Virus record (IMG/VR): IMGVR_UViG_3300033388_003934
Location: 1-59,894 of that record
DNA: 59,894 bases
Direction: 5' to 3' (one strand)
Source of the DNA: a virus
The stretch's first letter is position 1; the number at the start of each line of letters is the position of its first letter. This document shows positions 45,254 to 53,240 of the stretch, in pieces. The notes under the pieces are model-generated. The model was not told the DNA's origin, did no database searches, and worked only from the letters and a program-made list of their open reading frames with translations. The translations under genes were made by a program, and so were the position numbers.

Positions 45254-45895
45254 TTAGAATGGTAAATCATCTCCTTCAGTATCTCCAATAGAGTTATCAT
45301 CATCAAAACCTTTGTCACTTGCTGGCTTGCCTTGTTTGGCAGCAGCTTGTGACGGCTTGTGTTCTGATTCCCAATCAGCTAATCTTTCTTTAAATTGTTC
45401 CATCTTAGCCGGTTTTAAAGGAGTAAAGAAATAAGATTGATTACCTTTAATGGTATCGTGTTCAGCAGCACAAAAACTATATTCAATAGCAGTTTTAATT
45501 ACTGGCTTATTGTAATTGTCTTTGTCTTTACCAACATATTCAATTTTCTTAAATAACGCTTTAACTCTGTTACCTATAACAGATTTAATAGCATCTTCAC
45601 CATCTAAAGTATCATTATAACTTGCATTTGCTAAAAATTCTTTAAGTCTTTTTAACTTAAATTCTCTTGCAGTATCAGATTCTTTACCAGTAATTCTATA
45701 AAATGTAATGGTATTTTCTTTCTCAGATTCTACATCTTGTACTGTAAATTCTATAAAAGGATTTCCTTTGTAGTCTTTTTTACTTTCAGATGTTTGATAT
45801 CCTGTTATCTTAACAATAAAAACACCAGGCTCGTTTATATACTTGCCTGAGTTTTTAAAGTCTTTTACTAAGTTTAATTCATCATTTAGATTCAT
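45254..45895 (-). CDS. ssb: single-stranded DNA-binding protein
   Basis: 213 residues. Beta-rich N-terminal two-thirds consistent with an OB fold (PGVFIVKITGYQTSESK, then FIEFTVQDVESE). A flexible Gln/Ala/Lys linker (about 180-195) leads to an acidic tail ending GDDLPF, the hallmark SSB tip that recruits replication and recombination enzymes. Overlaps the Sak4-like ATPase by 14 nt. Coats ssDNA at the fork and in recombination. Confidence 0.8.
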   Translation of the reverse strand: MNLNDELNLVKDFKNSGKYINEPGVFIVKITGYQTSESKKDYKGNPFIEFTVQDVESEKENTITFYRITGKESDTAREFKLKRLKEFLANASYNDTLDGEDAIKSVIGNRVKALFKKIEYVGKDKDNYNKPVIKTAIEYSFCAAEHDTIKGNQSYFFTPLKPAKMEQFKERLADWESEHKPSQAAAKQGKPASDKGFDDDNSIGDTEGDDLPF

Positions 45896-46574
45896 CTACT
45901 TTTTCTTTTTTTGGTTTAACTTTCTTTTTATCCCATCCATAATATTTATCAACTTCATTTAATATAGAATTAATATCATTCTCCATTATTGGAGGTAACA
46001 TTTCCATTGGTGATTTAGCTGATATTCTATTATATCCAGGTTGTTTATTTGTAATAAATCGATATTCTTGCTTATCATTAATTTCTTTAGCTTCAGAATA
46101 AACTACTATTACAAATTCTTTTTCTACTTTTTTCTTCCAACTACCATCTACAGCTATAAATCTTTCTTCAACTCCAGAATCTCCTTCAACGAATTGATCT
46201 ATACCTATAAAAATTATGTATTTATCTGTATTCTTAGACATTTCCATAATTTTCTTGATTTCATTCTTATAATAATCCCATACATCAAAACCATCATATA
46301 ATGATTTAGCTTTCATGTAAATAAGCTCTATTAAAGAAGTAAAGCTTTCAATTACTATAATATCAATCTCAGGATTTTCAATTGCTTTAGTTAAAGCAGT
46401 TTTAAATAATTGTAGAGAATTAATTGGTACATTAAGTTTAAATTCAATTCCTTTTCTAAAAGGAAGTGCTTTTTGTTCAGTATTTAGTATTACTGTTCTT
46501 TCAGGTGGTAAATTACGCATAGAGGTACTTTTACCAGTCCCTGATGGGCCGCAAATAAAAATATTCGGTTTCAT
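45882..46574 (-). CDS. Sak4-like RecA-fold ATPase (AAA_24)
   Basis: 230 residues. Walker A G9-PSGTGKST17 at the very N-terminus, Walker B-like DIIVIES (71-77), then FIGIDQFVEGDSG and a Lys-rich end. Short RecA-core ATPases next to ssb are the Sak4 single-strand annealing recombinases of phages. Works with SSB and the RecE-like nuclease. Start ATG at 46574 overlaps the upstream stop by one base. Confidence 0.75.
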   Translation of the reverse strand: MKPNIFICGPSGTGKSTSMRNLPPERTVILNTEQKALPFRKGIEFKLNVPINSLQLFKTALTKAIENPEIDIIVIESFTSLIELIYMKAKSLYDGFDVWDYYKNEIKKIMEMSKNTDKYIIFIGIDQFVEGDSGVEERFIAVDGSWKKKVEKEFVIVVYSEAKEINDKQEYRFITNKQPGYNRISAKSPMEMLPPIMENDINSILNEVDKYYGWDKKKVKPKKEKVDESK

Positions 46575-46840
46575 TAATTTTTGTAAATAAGAATTACTAA
46601 TTCATTTTCTATTACTTCTTCGTATTCTTTCTCTTCTTTAGGTACACTTTGAATTTGTTTTGTACCCATGTTAATCATTTCGCAAAATTTGGTTTTACAT
46701 CTATGCATTGTAGTTATTTCTACTAATCTTTGCAATAATGCAAAATCTTTCATAGTTGTATTTTCTTTTAAGCGAATATTAACTTCTTTCAAGTAATTAT
46801 CTTGACGGTATTTGTATTTTGATACTTTTTTAAAGTACAT
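46574..46840 (-). CDS. hypothetical small basic protein
   Basis: 88 residues from the ATG at 46840; a TTG at 46882 would add 14. MYFKKVSKYKYRQDNYLKEV then a helical DFALLQRLVEITTMHRCKTK. Lies between the HU/IHF-like gene and the Sak4-like gene. No family recognised. Confidence 0.5.
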   Translation of the reverse strand: MYFKKVSKYKYRQDNYLKEVNIRLKENTTMKDFALLQRLVEITTMHRCKTKFCEMINMGTKQIQSVPKEEKEYEEVIENELVILIYKN

Positions 46841-46883
46841 AGTTTTCAGATTAAATTTAAAAATATACTTTAATCTTTGCAAA

Positions 46884-47132
46884 TTATTTATACTTTTTTT
46901 GGTGTTTTCTTTTTCTTAAATTTATATTCTTGCCCTCTTTGAGCATTTTATTCTTATACCTTTTTAATAGTTTTATTTTGAAATACCCTTTAAGGTTTAT
47001 TTCTTCATTGTTCTGTAAGGCATTACGAAATCCATCAAAGAAATGGAAAACCACAATGTGAACAACAGCTTTATCAATTCCTAATTTCTTAGAAATCTCT
47101 GTTATAATTTTCGAATGCTTGTAATTTTTCAT
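46884..47132 (-). CDS. HU/IHF-like DNA-bending protein
   Basis: 82 residues. KIITEISKKLGIDKAVVHIV, FFDGFRNALQNNEEINLKGY and FKIKLLKRYK match the HU/IHF pattern (helix pair, then the INL-x-G-(Y/F)-F-x-I strand). The C-terminus is very basic. It lacks the usual NPxTG arm, so DNA bending may be altered. Starts 44 nt inside the dnaB gene in another frame. crAss-like phages often carry IHF-like proteins. Confidence 0.7.
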   Translation of the reverse strand: MKNYKHSKIITEISKKLGIDKAVVHIVVFHFFDGFRNALQNNEEINLKGYFKIKLLKRYKNKMLKEGKNINLRKRKHQKKYK

Positions 47133-48486
47133 TTTCTAAAAATTCAATTTCGGATGCAAACTTTGCAAATTGACTTATATACTTAAGGTTTTCATTTCCA
47201 ATACCGGTTGATCTTCCTTTAGCAATAATTATTTCAACATTTTCTATTTCAGGTATTCTTTCTTCAATTTCATAATAAGCTGCTCTATAAACAAACATTA
47301 CCATATCAGCATCTTGCTCAATGGCTCCTGATTCTCTTAAATCAGATAATATTGGTCTTTTGTTAGCTCTTTGTGTTACAGCTCTTGAGATTTGAGATAT
47401 AGCTATAATAACAATTTTTAATTCTCTGCATAACTGCTTGAATGTTCTTGATATTTTTGCTATTTCTTGCTCTCTTGTTCCGTTTCGTTTTGTGTTTGGA
47501 ATAGTAACTAATTGAAGATAATCTACTATAAAAAATTTACAGTTGTTTTTGATATTTAATTTTCTGATTTTATTACATATATGATTTAAATCTCCAGATT
47601 TATCATCAATAAAATAATTTTCATTTTCAAAATATTTAGCAGAATCATAAAAATCATTCCAATCTTTTTCTTTTAATTGCTTTTTTCTGATTTTACCTAA
47701 ATGTATGCATCCATAAGATGCTATCATTCTTGTAAGTAATTGCTCTTTAGACATTTCTAAAGAAAAAATAGCTACAGGTAAGTTTCTAATAATATGATTT
47801 TTAGCAATTTCTAATGCAAATGCAGTTTTACCCATTGATGGAGCTCCAGCAACTATTATTAAGTCTGAAAGTTCCCAACCATATATAAAATTATCTATTT
47901 CCTGAATAAATGTTTTAATATAATTCTTACCATCTTTATCAGACATATTATCTATTACGCCTTGTAAAGTTTTAATAGGGTTATATTCTTCAACATCTGC
48001 ATATTCTTGTAATTCAACAATTTTATCGGTTATTTTAGAGATAATTTCATCTGGATTAACCATATCATTTGAATCTTCGTTAATCTGATTTGCAAGATTT
48101 AGCAATTCTCTTCTTTGAGAATATGCCATTAATAATTTAATATGTGTTTTAATATGTGCATCAGTTGATACTCTGTCTGCAATTTCATTAATATAATCAA
48201 TTAATGTAGCTCCTGTTTTTTCTATAATTCTTGTATTATAACCTTTTGTATTTACTCTATCAGTAACAGTTATAATATCAATTTTTGAATCTTCTGCACA
48301 TTCTTGAATTGCTGTAAAAACATATCTTGAAGCTTCTGTAGAAAATCCTTTTATATTTACCTGGTCTGCAAATTCATAATATCTGTCAGGGTAATTAATA
48401 AAAGTACCTAATACAATTTCTTCTAAATCGTGGTTACTTTGTCCAAAAAATGTACCTTCTTGTAAAAATGTTAATTGGTCGTTCAT
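47089..48486 (-). CDS. dnaB: DnaB-type replicative helicase
   Basis: 465 residues. N-terminal helical domain (about 15-150), linker, then RecA-like helicase domain: Walker A G214-APSMGKT221, SLEMSKEQLLTRM (motif H1a), FFIVDYLQLVTIPN (Walker B), QISRAVTQRANKRPILSDLR and ESGAIEQDADMVMFVYR. All hallmark DnaB motifs are present and the length is standard. Unwinds the phage fork ahead of a polymerase and primase not in this window. Confidence 0.95.
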   Translation of the reverse strand: MNDQLTFLQEGTFFGQSNHDLEEIVLGTFINYPDRYYEFADQVNIKGFSTEASRYVFTAIQECAEDSKIDIITVTDRVNTKGYNTRIIEKTGATLIDYINEIADRVSTDAHIKTHIKLLMAYSQRRELLNLANQINEDSNDMVNPDEIISKITDKIVELQEYADVEEYNPIKTLQGVIDNMSDKDGKNYIKTFIQEIDNFIYGWELSDLIIVAGAPSMGKTAFALEIAKNHIIRNLPVAIFSLEMSKEQLLTRMIASYGCIHLGKIRKKQLKEKDWNDFYDSAKYFENENYFIDDKSGDLNHICNKIRKLNIKNNCKFFIVDYLQLVTIPNTKRNGTREQEIAKISRTFKQLCRELKIVIIAISQISRAVTQRANKRPILSDLRESGAIEQDADMVMFVYRAAYYEIEERIPEIENVEIIIAKGRSTGIGNENLKYISQFAKFASEIEFLENEKLQAFENYNRDF

Positions 48487-48499
48487 ATTATTTTAATTT

Positions 48500-48527
48500 C
48501 AAGGCACACCAAAGATGGCGTGCCCTG
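48500..48527 (-). terminator. intergenic hairpin
   Basis: A 12-bp stem (CAGGGCACGCCA with TGGTGTGCCTTG, with G-U pairs) and loop TCTT on the - strand, between the GFFSW gene stop and the dnaB start. Same family as 45225-45248. Confidence 0.7.
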
Positions 48528-48532
48528 ATTAA

Positions 48533-48964
48533 TTAGAAATTTTTAAAGATTTTTTCCATTATATTATCTGTAAAAAATCCTTGATCTTCTGCATCTTCTG
48601 AAGTTGGCAACATATTATACAGTTCTTTAACTTCAATATACTTATCTTTTAATATAGCTTCATAACAAGATAAGTGCAATGCTTTAATAGGAAATTTATT
48701 GTCAAAATATTCAGTTATTGCTTGACTTCTTTCAATATCTATATTTTTAGGAGAATCTTTATATATTTCATTTATAATATCAGTATCTCCATTATATTTT
48801 GCTAAAATATAAATATCTTTCCCATTTATCTCTCCATACCCATTATATGATTTGTCTATAAATACATTGTTAGGTGTAACTAAGACTATTCCATCATTAT
48901 ATTGAGTATGAGCATTTTTGATACTCTCTTTACAATGAGAGCAATTCCAGCTAAAAAATCCCAT
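48533..48964 (-). CDS. conserved phage protein beginning GFFSW-x-C-x-x-C
   Basis: 143 residues. MGFFSWNCSHCKESIKNAHT opens with a short motif and a Cys pair common to a family of uncharacterised phage and plasmid proteins. The remainder is alpha/beta (DGIVLVTPNNVFIDKS). Start overlaps the DUF932 stop by one base (TAATG), so the two are co-translated. Function unknown. Confidence 0.6.
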   Translation of the reverse strand: MGFFSWNCSHCKESIKNAHTQYNDGIVLVTPNNVFIDKSYNGYGEINGKDIYILAKYNGDTDIINEIYKDSPKNIDIERSQAITEYFDNKFPIKALHLSCYEAILKDKYIEVKELYNMLPTSEDAEDQGFFTDNIMEKIFKNF

Positions 48965-50070
48965 TATATTGTAACTAATAGTTTACCTGCGATATCTTCA
49001 ATATCTCTTTTTCTTCTTGTATTACCTGATTGAACACCTACTTGAGTCATTGCTTGAGTTAGTTTCCAAATAGTATTTCTACCTTGAACACCATGTTCTG
49101 GGTTGTTATCAGAAAGTATATCAGTTAAAGATTTAACTTCATCTTTTCTCATACCCATTTTAGGAAGTTTTTTGATTTCAGTATCAATATTTACTAATCT
49201 GGATCCTGCTCTTTCAATATTTGAAACTTCGTGTAATAGAAATTCAGTATCAAAAGCACTATTAACAATATCTCTTACTAAAGAAGCTTGTGTTTCAGTA
49301 TCTAATTTATAAGTTTCATTACTTAAAATTAAATTATCAGGTAATTTTTTACCTAAATGAACTTGTCTAATAAGATTATCTCTTGTCATTCCATTTAAAC
49401 AAACTACTTGCATAGAATATGATTGTACTCTTAAAGCTCCATCTCCATAATCAGAGTTAGAAATTCTAAGTCCAAATACCATATATGTTACACCATTATA
49501 CTGTGTGTGTACAGGTACAACTTCTGGTAAAATAAATTCTATGTAAGTTCTTGTTTCATCATAACAGCAATCCATTAATTGTGCACCTTGATTCACACAA
49601 GCATTAAAAAATTCAGCATATATTTCAGCTGTATTTAATCTTCTATACTTGTCTGATAATACACCTTTAACTTGATTATCAAGAGTTCTTATAAGAAATC
49701 TTTTAGGTTCATGATTAATGGTATGTTCATTTAACATTTGAGTAGCTAAATCTCTTTCCCATTGATTTGTACCAGTAGCTAAAGATTTTAGATAGGTTGT
49801 TGGTATTCCTAATTTATCTCCTAATTGACCTACAGCATGTCTATGAATTTTTTGATAGTTTCCATCAATATTCATTTGCACAGATCCATTAGCGTAAAAT
49901 AAATTATAGTTTGTCATACCACCAATTGGCATAATCAAATCTTCAATACCGTTACTTTCTTCTTGAATTTTTCTAATAGTTGGCATTTTATCAGATGCAT
50001 CACTTAATACTCTGGTAATTTTTTCTTGCAGAATACTCTGCTCAGTTGGATTAATTGTTTGTATTTCCAT
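48964..50070 (-). CDS. DUF932 family phage/plasmid protein
   Basis: 368 residues. GQLGDKLGIPTTYLKSLA, PKRFLIRTLDNQVKGVLSDK, YRRLNTAEIYAEF, GLRISNSDYGDGALRVQ and VCLNGMT are the recurring blocks of DUF932 (phage/plasmid-like TIGR03299 group), found on mobile elements and near PRTRC genes. Activity is not established. It directly follows the ThiF gene after a hairpin, so it may be part of the same functional cluster. Confidence 0.8.
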   Translation of the reverse strand: MEIQTINPTEQSILQEKITRVLSDASDKMPTIRKIQEESNGIEDLIMPIGGMTNYNLFYANGSVQMNIDGNYQKIHRHAVGQLGDKLGIPTTYLKSLATGTNQWERDLATQMLNEHTINHEPKRFLIRTLDNQVKGVLSDKYRRLNTAEIYAEFFNACVNQGAQLMDCCYDETRTYIEFILPEVVPVHTQYNGVTYMVFGLRISNSDYGDGALRVQSYSMQVVCLNGMTRDNLIRQVHLGKKLPDNLILSNETYKLDTETQASLVRDIVNSAFDTEFLLHEVSNIERAGSRLVNIDTEIKKLPKMGMRKDEVKSLTDILSDNNPEHGVQGRNTIWKLTQAMTQVGVQSGNTRRKRDIEDIAGKLLVTI

Positions 50071-50089
50071 AATATATTATTAAAACAAA

Positions 50090-50108
50090 GAGCACCAAAG
50101 AGGTGCCC
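50090..50108 (-). terminator. intergenic hairpin with U-rich tail
   Basis: A 7-bp stem (GGGCACC with GGTGCTC) with loop TCTTT, followed on the - strand by TTTGTTTTAAT. Between thiF-like and DUF932 genes. Looks like an intrinsic terminator or attenuator. Confidence 0.7.
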
Positions 50109-50113
50109 TTGCT

Positions 50114-50878
50114 TTAAAGTTTGATAGGATTTACAGCCATTGTATCTAAATTCATAAAAACACCATGTTGAGCGGTTCTATAATTTCTAAATAACTTCCA
50201 TAATAAATTCATACCAAATTCTGCTAATGTTGAATTAACTAATAAATCTTGTTTATTTAAAGCTTCTAAAGTACTACAGCTTGGAGTATCTTCATTTTCT
50301 TTTAATTTACCAATAGTTTTTTCCATTTCTATTATAGTAGGCATTGTAGGGTTATTAGCACCTTCAGGTTGGTTTATATGACCCATAGTTCCTAAAATTG
50401 CTTGTCCAAAATTATCTCCATTTCCAAAATCTAACCAATAATGGCAAGTATTATATGGACTTCTTGTTCTCAAATAGCATTTAGCTTTTTGAATGTCTTT
50501 TCTAATTTGAACATTATCTACACATGTTATTATAATATTAAATGGTATGCTTGGGTTATCAAAATCAATTTCAAACTTTCCTGGAATACTATCCCAATTA
50601 GTACTATAAAATCTGTTAATTCTTTCTATTGTTACATCTGCTTTAAATCTGTCTAAATCTGTTTCAGAGAATAATTGTCTACCAATATTTGCTCTTGAAA
50701 CTTTATCAGGATCATAGCATCTAACAAAAAATCCTGGGTGACCTAAGCCAATTAATCCAGCATTCATTCTTCCTAAAATAGCTAACACTGAACTACCAGT
50801 ACCTCCAGCTCCTATAACTGCTATAGTTACTTTATGTACTGGTGCTATCAATGTTTGCTCCATATAATGATATTTCAT
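50114..50878 (-). CDS. PRTRC ThiF-family protein (E1-like adenylating enzyme)
   Basis: 254 residues. Rossmann ATP-binding G23-AGGTGS29, D56-PDKVSRANIGRQ68 (matching the E1 D-x-D-x-V-x-x-x-N-x-x-RQ motif) and TCVDN (119-122). TPSCST places a conserved cysteine at C201, the likely thioester-forming residue. These are all parts of an E1 that adenylates a Ubl C-terminus. It overlaps the E2-like PRTRC B gene by 4 nt, and the Ubl-like PRTRC C is in the same operon. Expected to activate PRTRC C; substrate not shown. Confidence 0.85.
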   Translation of the reverse strand: MKYHYMEQTLIAPVHKVTIAVIGAGGTGSSVLAILGRMNAGLIGLGHPGFFVRCYDPDKVSRANIGRQLFSETDLDRFKADVTIERINRFYSTNWDSIPGKFEIDFDNPSIPFNIIITCVDNVQIRKDIQKAKCYLRTRSPYNTCHYWLDFGNGDNFGQAILGTMGHINQPEGANNPTMPTIIEMEKTIGKLKENEDTPSCSTLEALNKQDLLVNSTLAEFGMNLLWKLFRNYRTAQHGVFMNLDTMAVNPIKL

Positions 50879-51555
50879 ATTATATCTTTTAGCTTTTTTT
50901 TACGATAATTTGTTAAGTTTTTAGAATCTCCAAAACCATTTTTATCCCAAATAACATTAATATTGTTTTTGAAATTCTGATGGTTTAAATGTGTAAATTT
51001 TGATCTAAAAAATAGTTGTTCTATATGTTGTATCAATTTTTCTAAATTGCATATATTCCAATCTATACTTGCATTTCCCATACATACTTTACCATCATTA
51101 TATATATTATGAAATGGTGCATAAAAAAGATTAGTTTCTAATCCTTTAAAACATTTATAGGCATATACAGATAGCTTAGTATCTTTTATTTTAAATATTA
51201 AATTAGGTACACATTTAAATTCCTTAGAAATATTATGTTTTTCATCAAAATTCAAATTAATATGACTCTTTTTAAAAGTCCATATTAAATTTAATTCTTG
51301 ATTATTTGTATTAAAATAAATAACATTCTTAGGTATTAATCCTTTAAATTCATATTTACTTTTATCTAAACCTTCTATTTCTTTTAACAGTTTTCCTAAA
51401 ATTTTGATTCGTGCTGGTTTACCAGGTCCAAATGTAAATTTGTTTTCTTGTAATTCTCTAATTGCGTGTTCTTCTATATAAGTGTTAACTGTTTTTTCAG
51501 TTTTATACACAACTAAACTCATTACGGGTTTCATATACTCGGGAATTTCATTCAT
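50875..51555 (-). CDS. PRTRC system protein B (E2-like)
   Basis: 226 residues. FGPGKPARIKILGKLLKEIE and YAPFHNIYNDGKVCMGNASI match PRTRC B / prokaryotic E2 group D. C158 in KVCMG is the predicted acceptor cysteine, with the preceding P-F-x-N-x-Y loop typical of the family. Lies between the unknown 341-residue gene (8-nt overlap) and ThiF (4-nt overlap). Expected to take the activated Ubl from the ThiF protein. Target specificity is unknown. Confidence 0.8.
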   Translation of the reverse strand: MNEIPEYMKPVMSLVVYKTEKTVNTYIEEHAIRELQENKFTFGPGKPARIKILGKLLKEIEGLDKSKYEFKGLIPKNVIYFNTNNQELNLIWTFKKSHINLNFDEKHNISKEFKCVPNLIFKIKDTKLSVYAYKCFKGLETNLFYAPFHNIYNDGKVCMGNASIDWNICNLEKLIQHIEQLFFRSKFTHLNHQNFKNNINVIWDKNGFGDSKNLTNYRKKKLKDII

Positions 51556-52573
51556 ATATTAAATACATACTTGCTAACCAATTTCTATAATTTTCAGGAA
51601 ATTCATCCTTTTTGTTTTTATTAAAAGGATTTTTAGCTGTTATTTGACATTCTTTATAAAATGGTAATATATCATAGTTTTGATAGTAATGATTTGCTTG
51701 TTCTTCATATCTATTAAAGACAACATCAGCTTCATCTACATTCCATAATAAATTAGCATAATATTCTGGTCCAAACCAAAAATCATCATCTTCATTAACG
51801 ATAGTTTTATAAGGTATATAATTATTAAAATCTTCTGTAATAATTTCAAACCCTTCTTCTATCCAAGCTAATATTTTCTGATCTTTATAGTTGTTAATTT
51901 TTATTTTACTGAGCATTTCTCTTAAAGATTTCTCAGTATGATTAGATTTTTGAAAATTAATTTTTTGCTCTAAAGGCATTACGGTTTTTTTATAAAATTT
52001 AATCGTTTCAAAAGCTTTTTTAATTTCATCTTTATCTAAATCTTCTACCCAGTCATTAATATAATCTTCACATATATCTACAATATAATCCATACCATGT
52101 AGAAAAGGAATATGAAAATGTTGTACTAAATAGGAGAAATACTCCCAAATGAAATTTTGCCAATCTTTTTTAAGACCCATAATCCAATATAATTCACTAC
52201 AAAATCCATTGTAATTTGTAGTGTTATCTTCAGCTGTCCATAATTCATAATCTCCATCATCATTTTTAGAAATTTTCCAGATATCTAAATCTTTTGTTAT
52301 TTCTTTTAATAGATAATGATTGAAATCATATATATTCATATTAGGCACATCATCTTTGATATAGTGTTTACCTATAGGATATAAAAAATTAAGTAACTTA
52401 GTAGGTTCCTCTTTAAAGATTAATTCAGATTTAGCTTTTAATATAGGGGTTTTAAGAGTGAAGAAGGAGTTTTCATTCTTTCTTCCATAATGACATTTAC
52501 TTTGTCTTTTTCTTCTTGCAAAATAATTATTGCGATACTGTGCCTCTGTTGAGGATAACATTTCTTTTTGCAT
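51548..52573 (-). CDS. unassigned protein inside the PRTRC operon
   Basis: 341 residues, rich in aromatic residues (WNVDEADVVFNRYEEQANHY, DFWFGPEYYANLLW) and with a Lys/Arg-rich start (NYFARRKRQSKCHYGRKNEN). No JAB/JAMM motif (E, then H-x-H-x(7-8)-S-x-x-D) is visible; QHFHIPFLHGMD has the histidines but no serine at the right spacing. It overlaps PRTRC B by 8 nt. Possible substrate, adaptor or phage-specific replacement of another PRTRC component. Function unknown. Confidence 0.55.
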   Translation of the reverse strand: MQKEMLSSTEAQYRNNYFARRKRQSKCHYGRKNENSFFTLKTPILKAKSELIFKEEPTKLLNFLYPIGKHYIKDDVPNMNIYDFNHYLLKEITKDLDIWKISKNDDGDYELWTAEDNTTNYNGFCSELYWIMGLKKDWQNFIWEYFSYLVQHFHIPFLHGMDYIVDICEDYINDWVEDLDKDEIKKAFETIKFYKKTVMPLEQKINFQKSNHTEKSLREMLSKIKINNYKDQKILAWIEEGFEIITEDFNNYIPYKTIVNEDDDFWFGPEYYANLLWNVDEADVVFNRYEEQANHYYQNYDILPFYKECQITAKNPFNKNKKDEFPENYRNWLASMYLIYE

Positions 52574-52612
52574 TTAGTCAGTTTTTTAAATAAATCTGTA
52601 TGTTTCATAATC

Positions 52613-52637
52613 AGGGAACAACAAAGCGTTGCTCCCT
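52613..52637 (-). terminator. intergenic hairpin
   Basis: A 10-bp stem (AGGGAGCAAC with GTTGTTCCCT, one G-U) and loop GCTTT on the - strand, upstream of the 341-residue gene. Splits the PRTRC cassette into two transcriptional segments, E-C-plus-small and unknown-B-ThiF. Confidence 0.65.
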
Positions 52638-52642
52638 AATTA

Positions 52643-52870
52643 TTACTTCTTTGCAAAAAGATATTTCTTTAAATTTATGTCTTTACACATAGTAGTTTTA
52701 GTTGATAATTTTACTTTTTCACAACATAAATAACTTGTGTTCTTTCCGTAATTATCTGATACATAAGTGTCAAAATCGAATCTTGCAAATTCTGCATATC
52801 TTGCAAATTCTATAGATTCTATAACAACACTTGCAGTAGCATATTCAAATATGATAATGTATTGTATCAT
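52643..52870 (-). CDS. small protein of the PRTRC operon
   Basis: 75 residues. MIQYIIIFEYATASVVIESI then a region with a CC pair (LCCEKVKL) and a Lys-rich end. Overlaps the upstream 56-residue ORF by 4 nt. Similar small alpha/beta proteins sit in mobile-element operons, but I cannot name it. Confidence 0.5.
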   Translation of the reverse strand: MIQYIIIFEYATASVVIESIEFARYAEFARFDFDTYVSDNYGKNTSYLCCEKVKLSTKTTMCKDINLKKYLFAKK

Positions 52871-53037
52871 TTTTTCTTATTTAGATATTTTTTGAAATAT
52901 TCAAGATTAAAATTTGCACAAGTTTTTTTCAAGTGCATACAAATAGTATGAGATACATCTGCAAATGTTTCTGGAGATGTATGTTTCTTGACCTCTAATA
53001 GAGAGTCTGCTACGATAATGAAATCTTTTCTTGTCAT
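52867..53037 (-). CDS. small ORF between PRTRC C and the 75-residue gene
   Basis: 56 residues: MTRKDFIIVADSLLEVKKHT, then FADVSHTICMHLKKTCANF and a Lys-rich end. Overlaps PRTRC C by one base (TAATG type) and the next gene by 4 nt (ATGA), strong signs of translation. The MTRKDF-x-x-x-A-x-x-L start is common among small phage proteins of unknown function. Confidence 0.55.
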   Translation of the reverse strand: MTRKDFIIVADSLLEVKKHTSPETFADVSHTICMHLKKTCANFNLEYFKKYLNKKK

Positions 53038-53240
53038 TAGCCTTTTGTTCCTACATTATTTTTAAAAGTATAAACACATTTTTCATTTTCAATTTTTGGA
53101 CCTTCTACAGTAGCTGTAGTTAATTCCGGAAATTGACCTGAATAAAAATCTAAAACTTCATTGACAGTCATATCTTGCGAAGGATCTGCCAGTTCAGTTT
53201 TATTGAGTAAAAAGATTCTTTCAATTTTAGTTGCTTTCAT
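53037..53240 (-). CDS. PRTRC system protein C (ubiquitin-like)
   Basis: 67 residues, the usual size. ELADPSQDMTVNEVLDFYSG and FPELTTATVEGP (37-48) plus a final VGTKG are the diagnostic blocks of PRTRC C, a prokaryotic ubiquitin-like family. The chain ends in a free Gly, so it would need no processing before adenylation by the ThiF protein. It lies directly after PRTRC E (one-base overlap) and upstream of the E2- and E1-like genes. Conjugation is inferred from family and neighbours. Confidence 0.9.
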   Translation of the reverse strand: MKATKIERIFLLNKTELADPSQDMTVNEVLDFYSGQFPELTTATVEGPKIENEKCVYTFKNNVGTKG

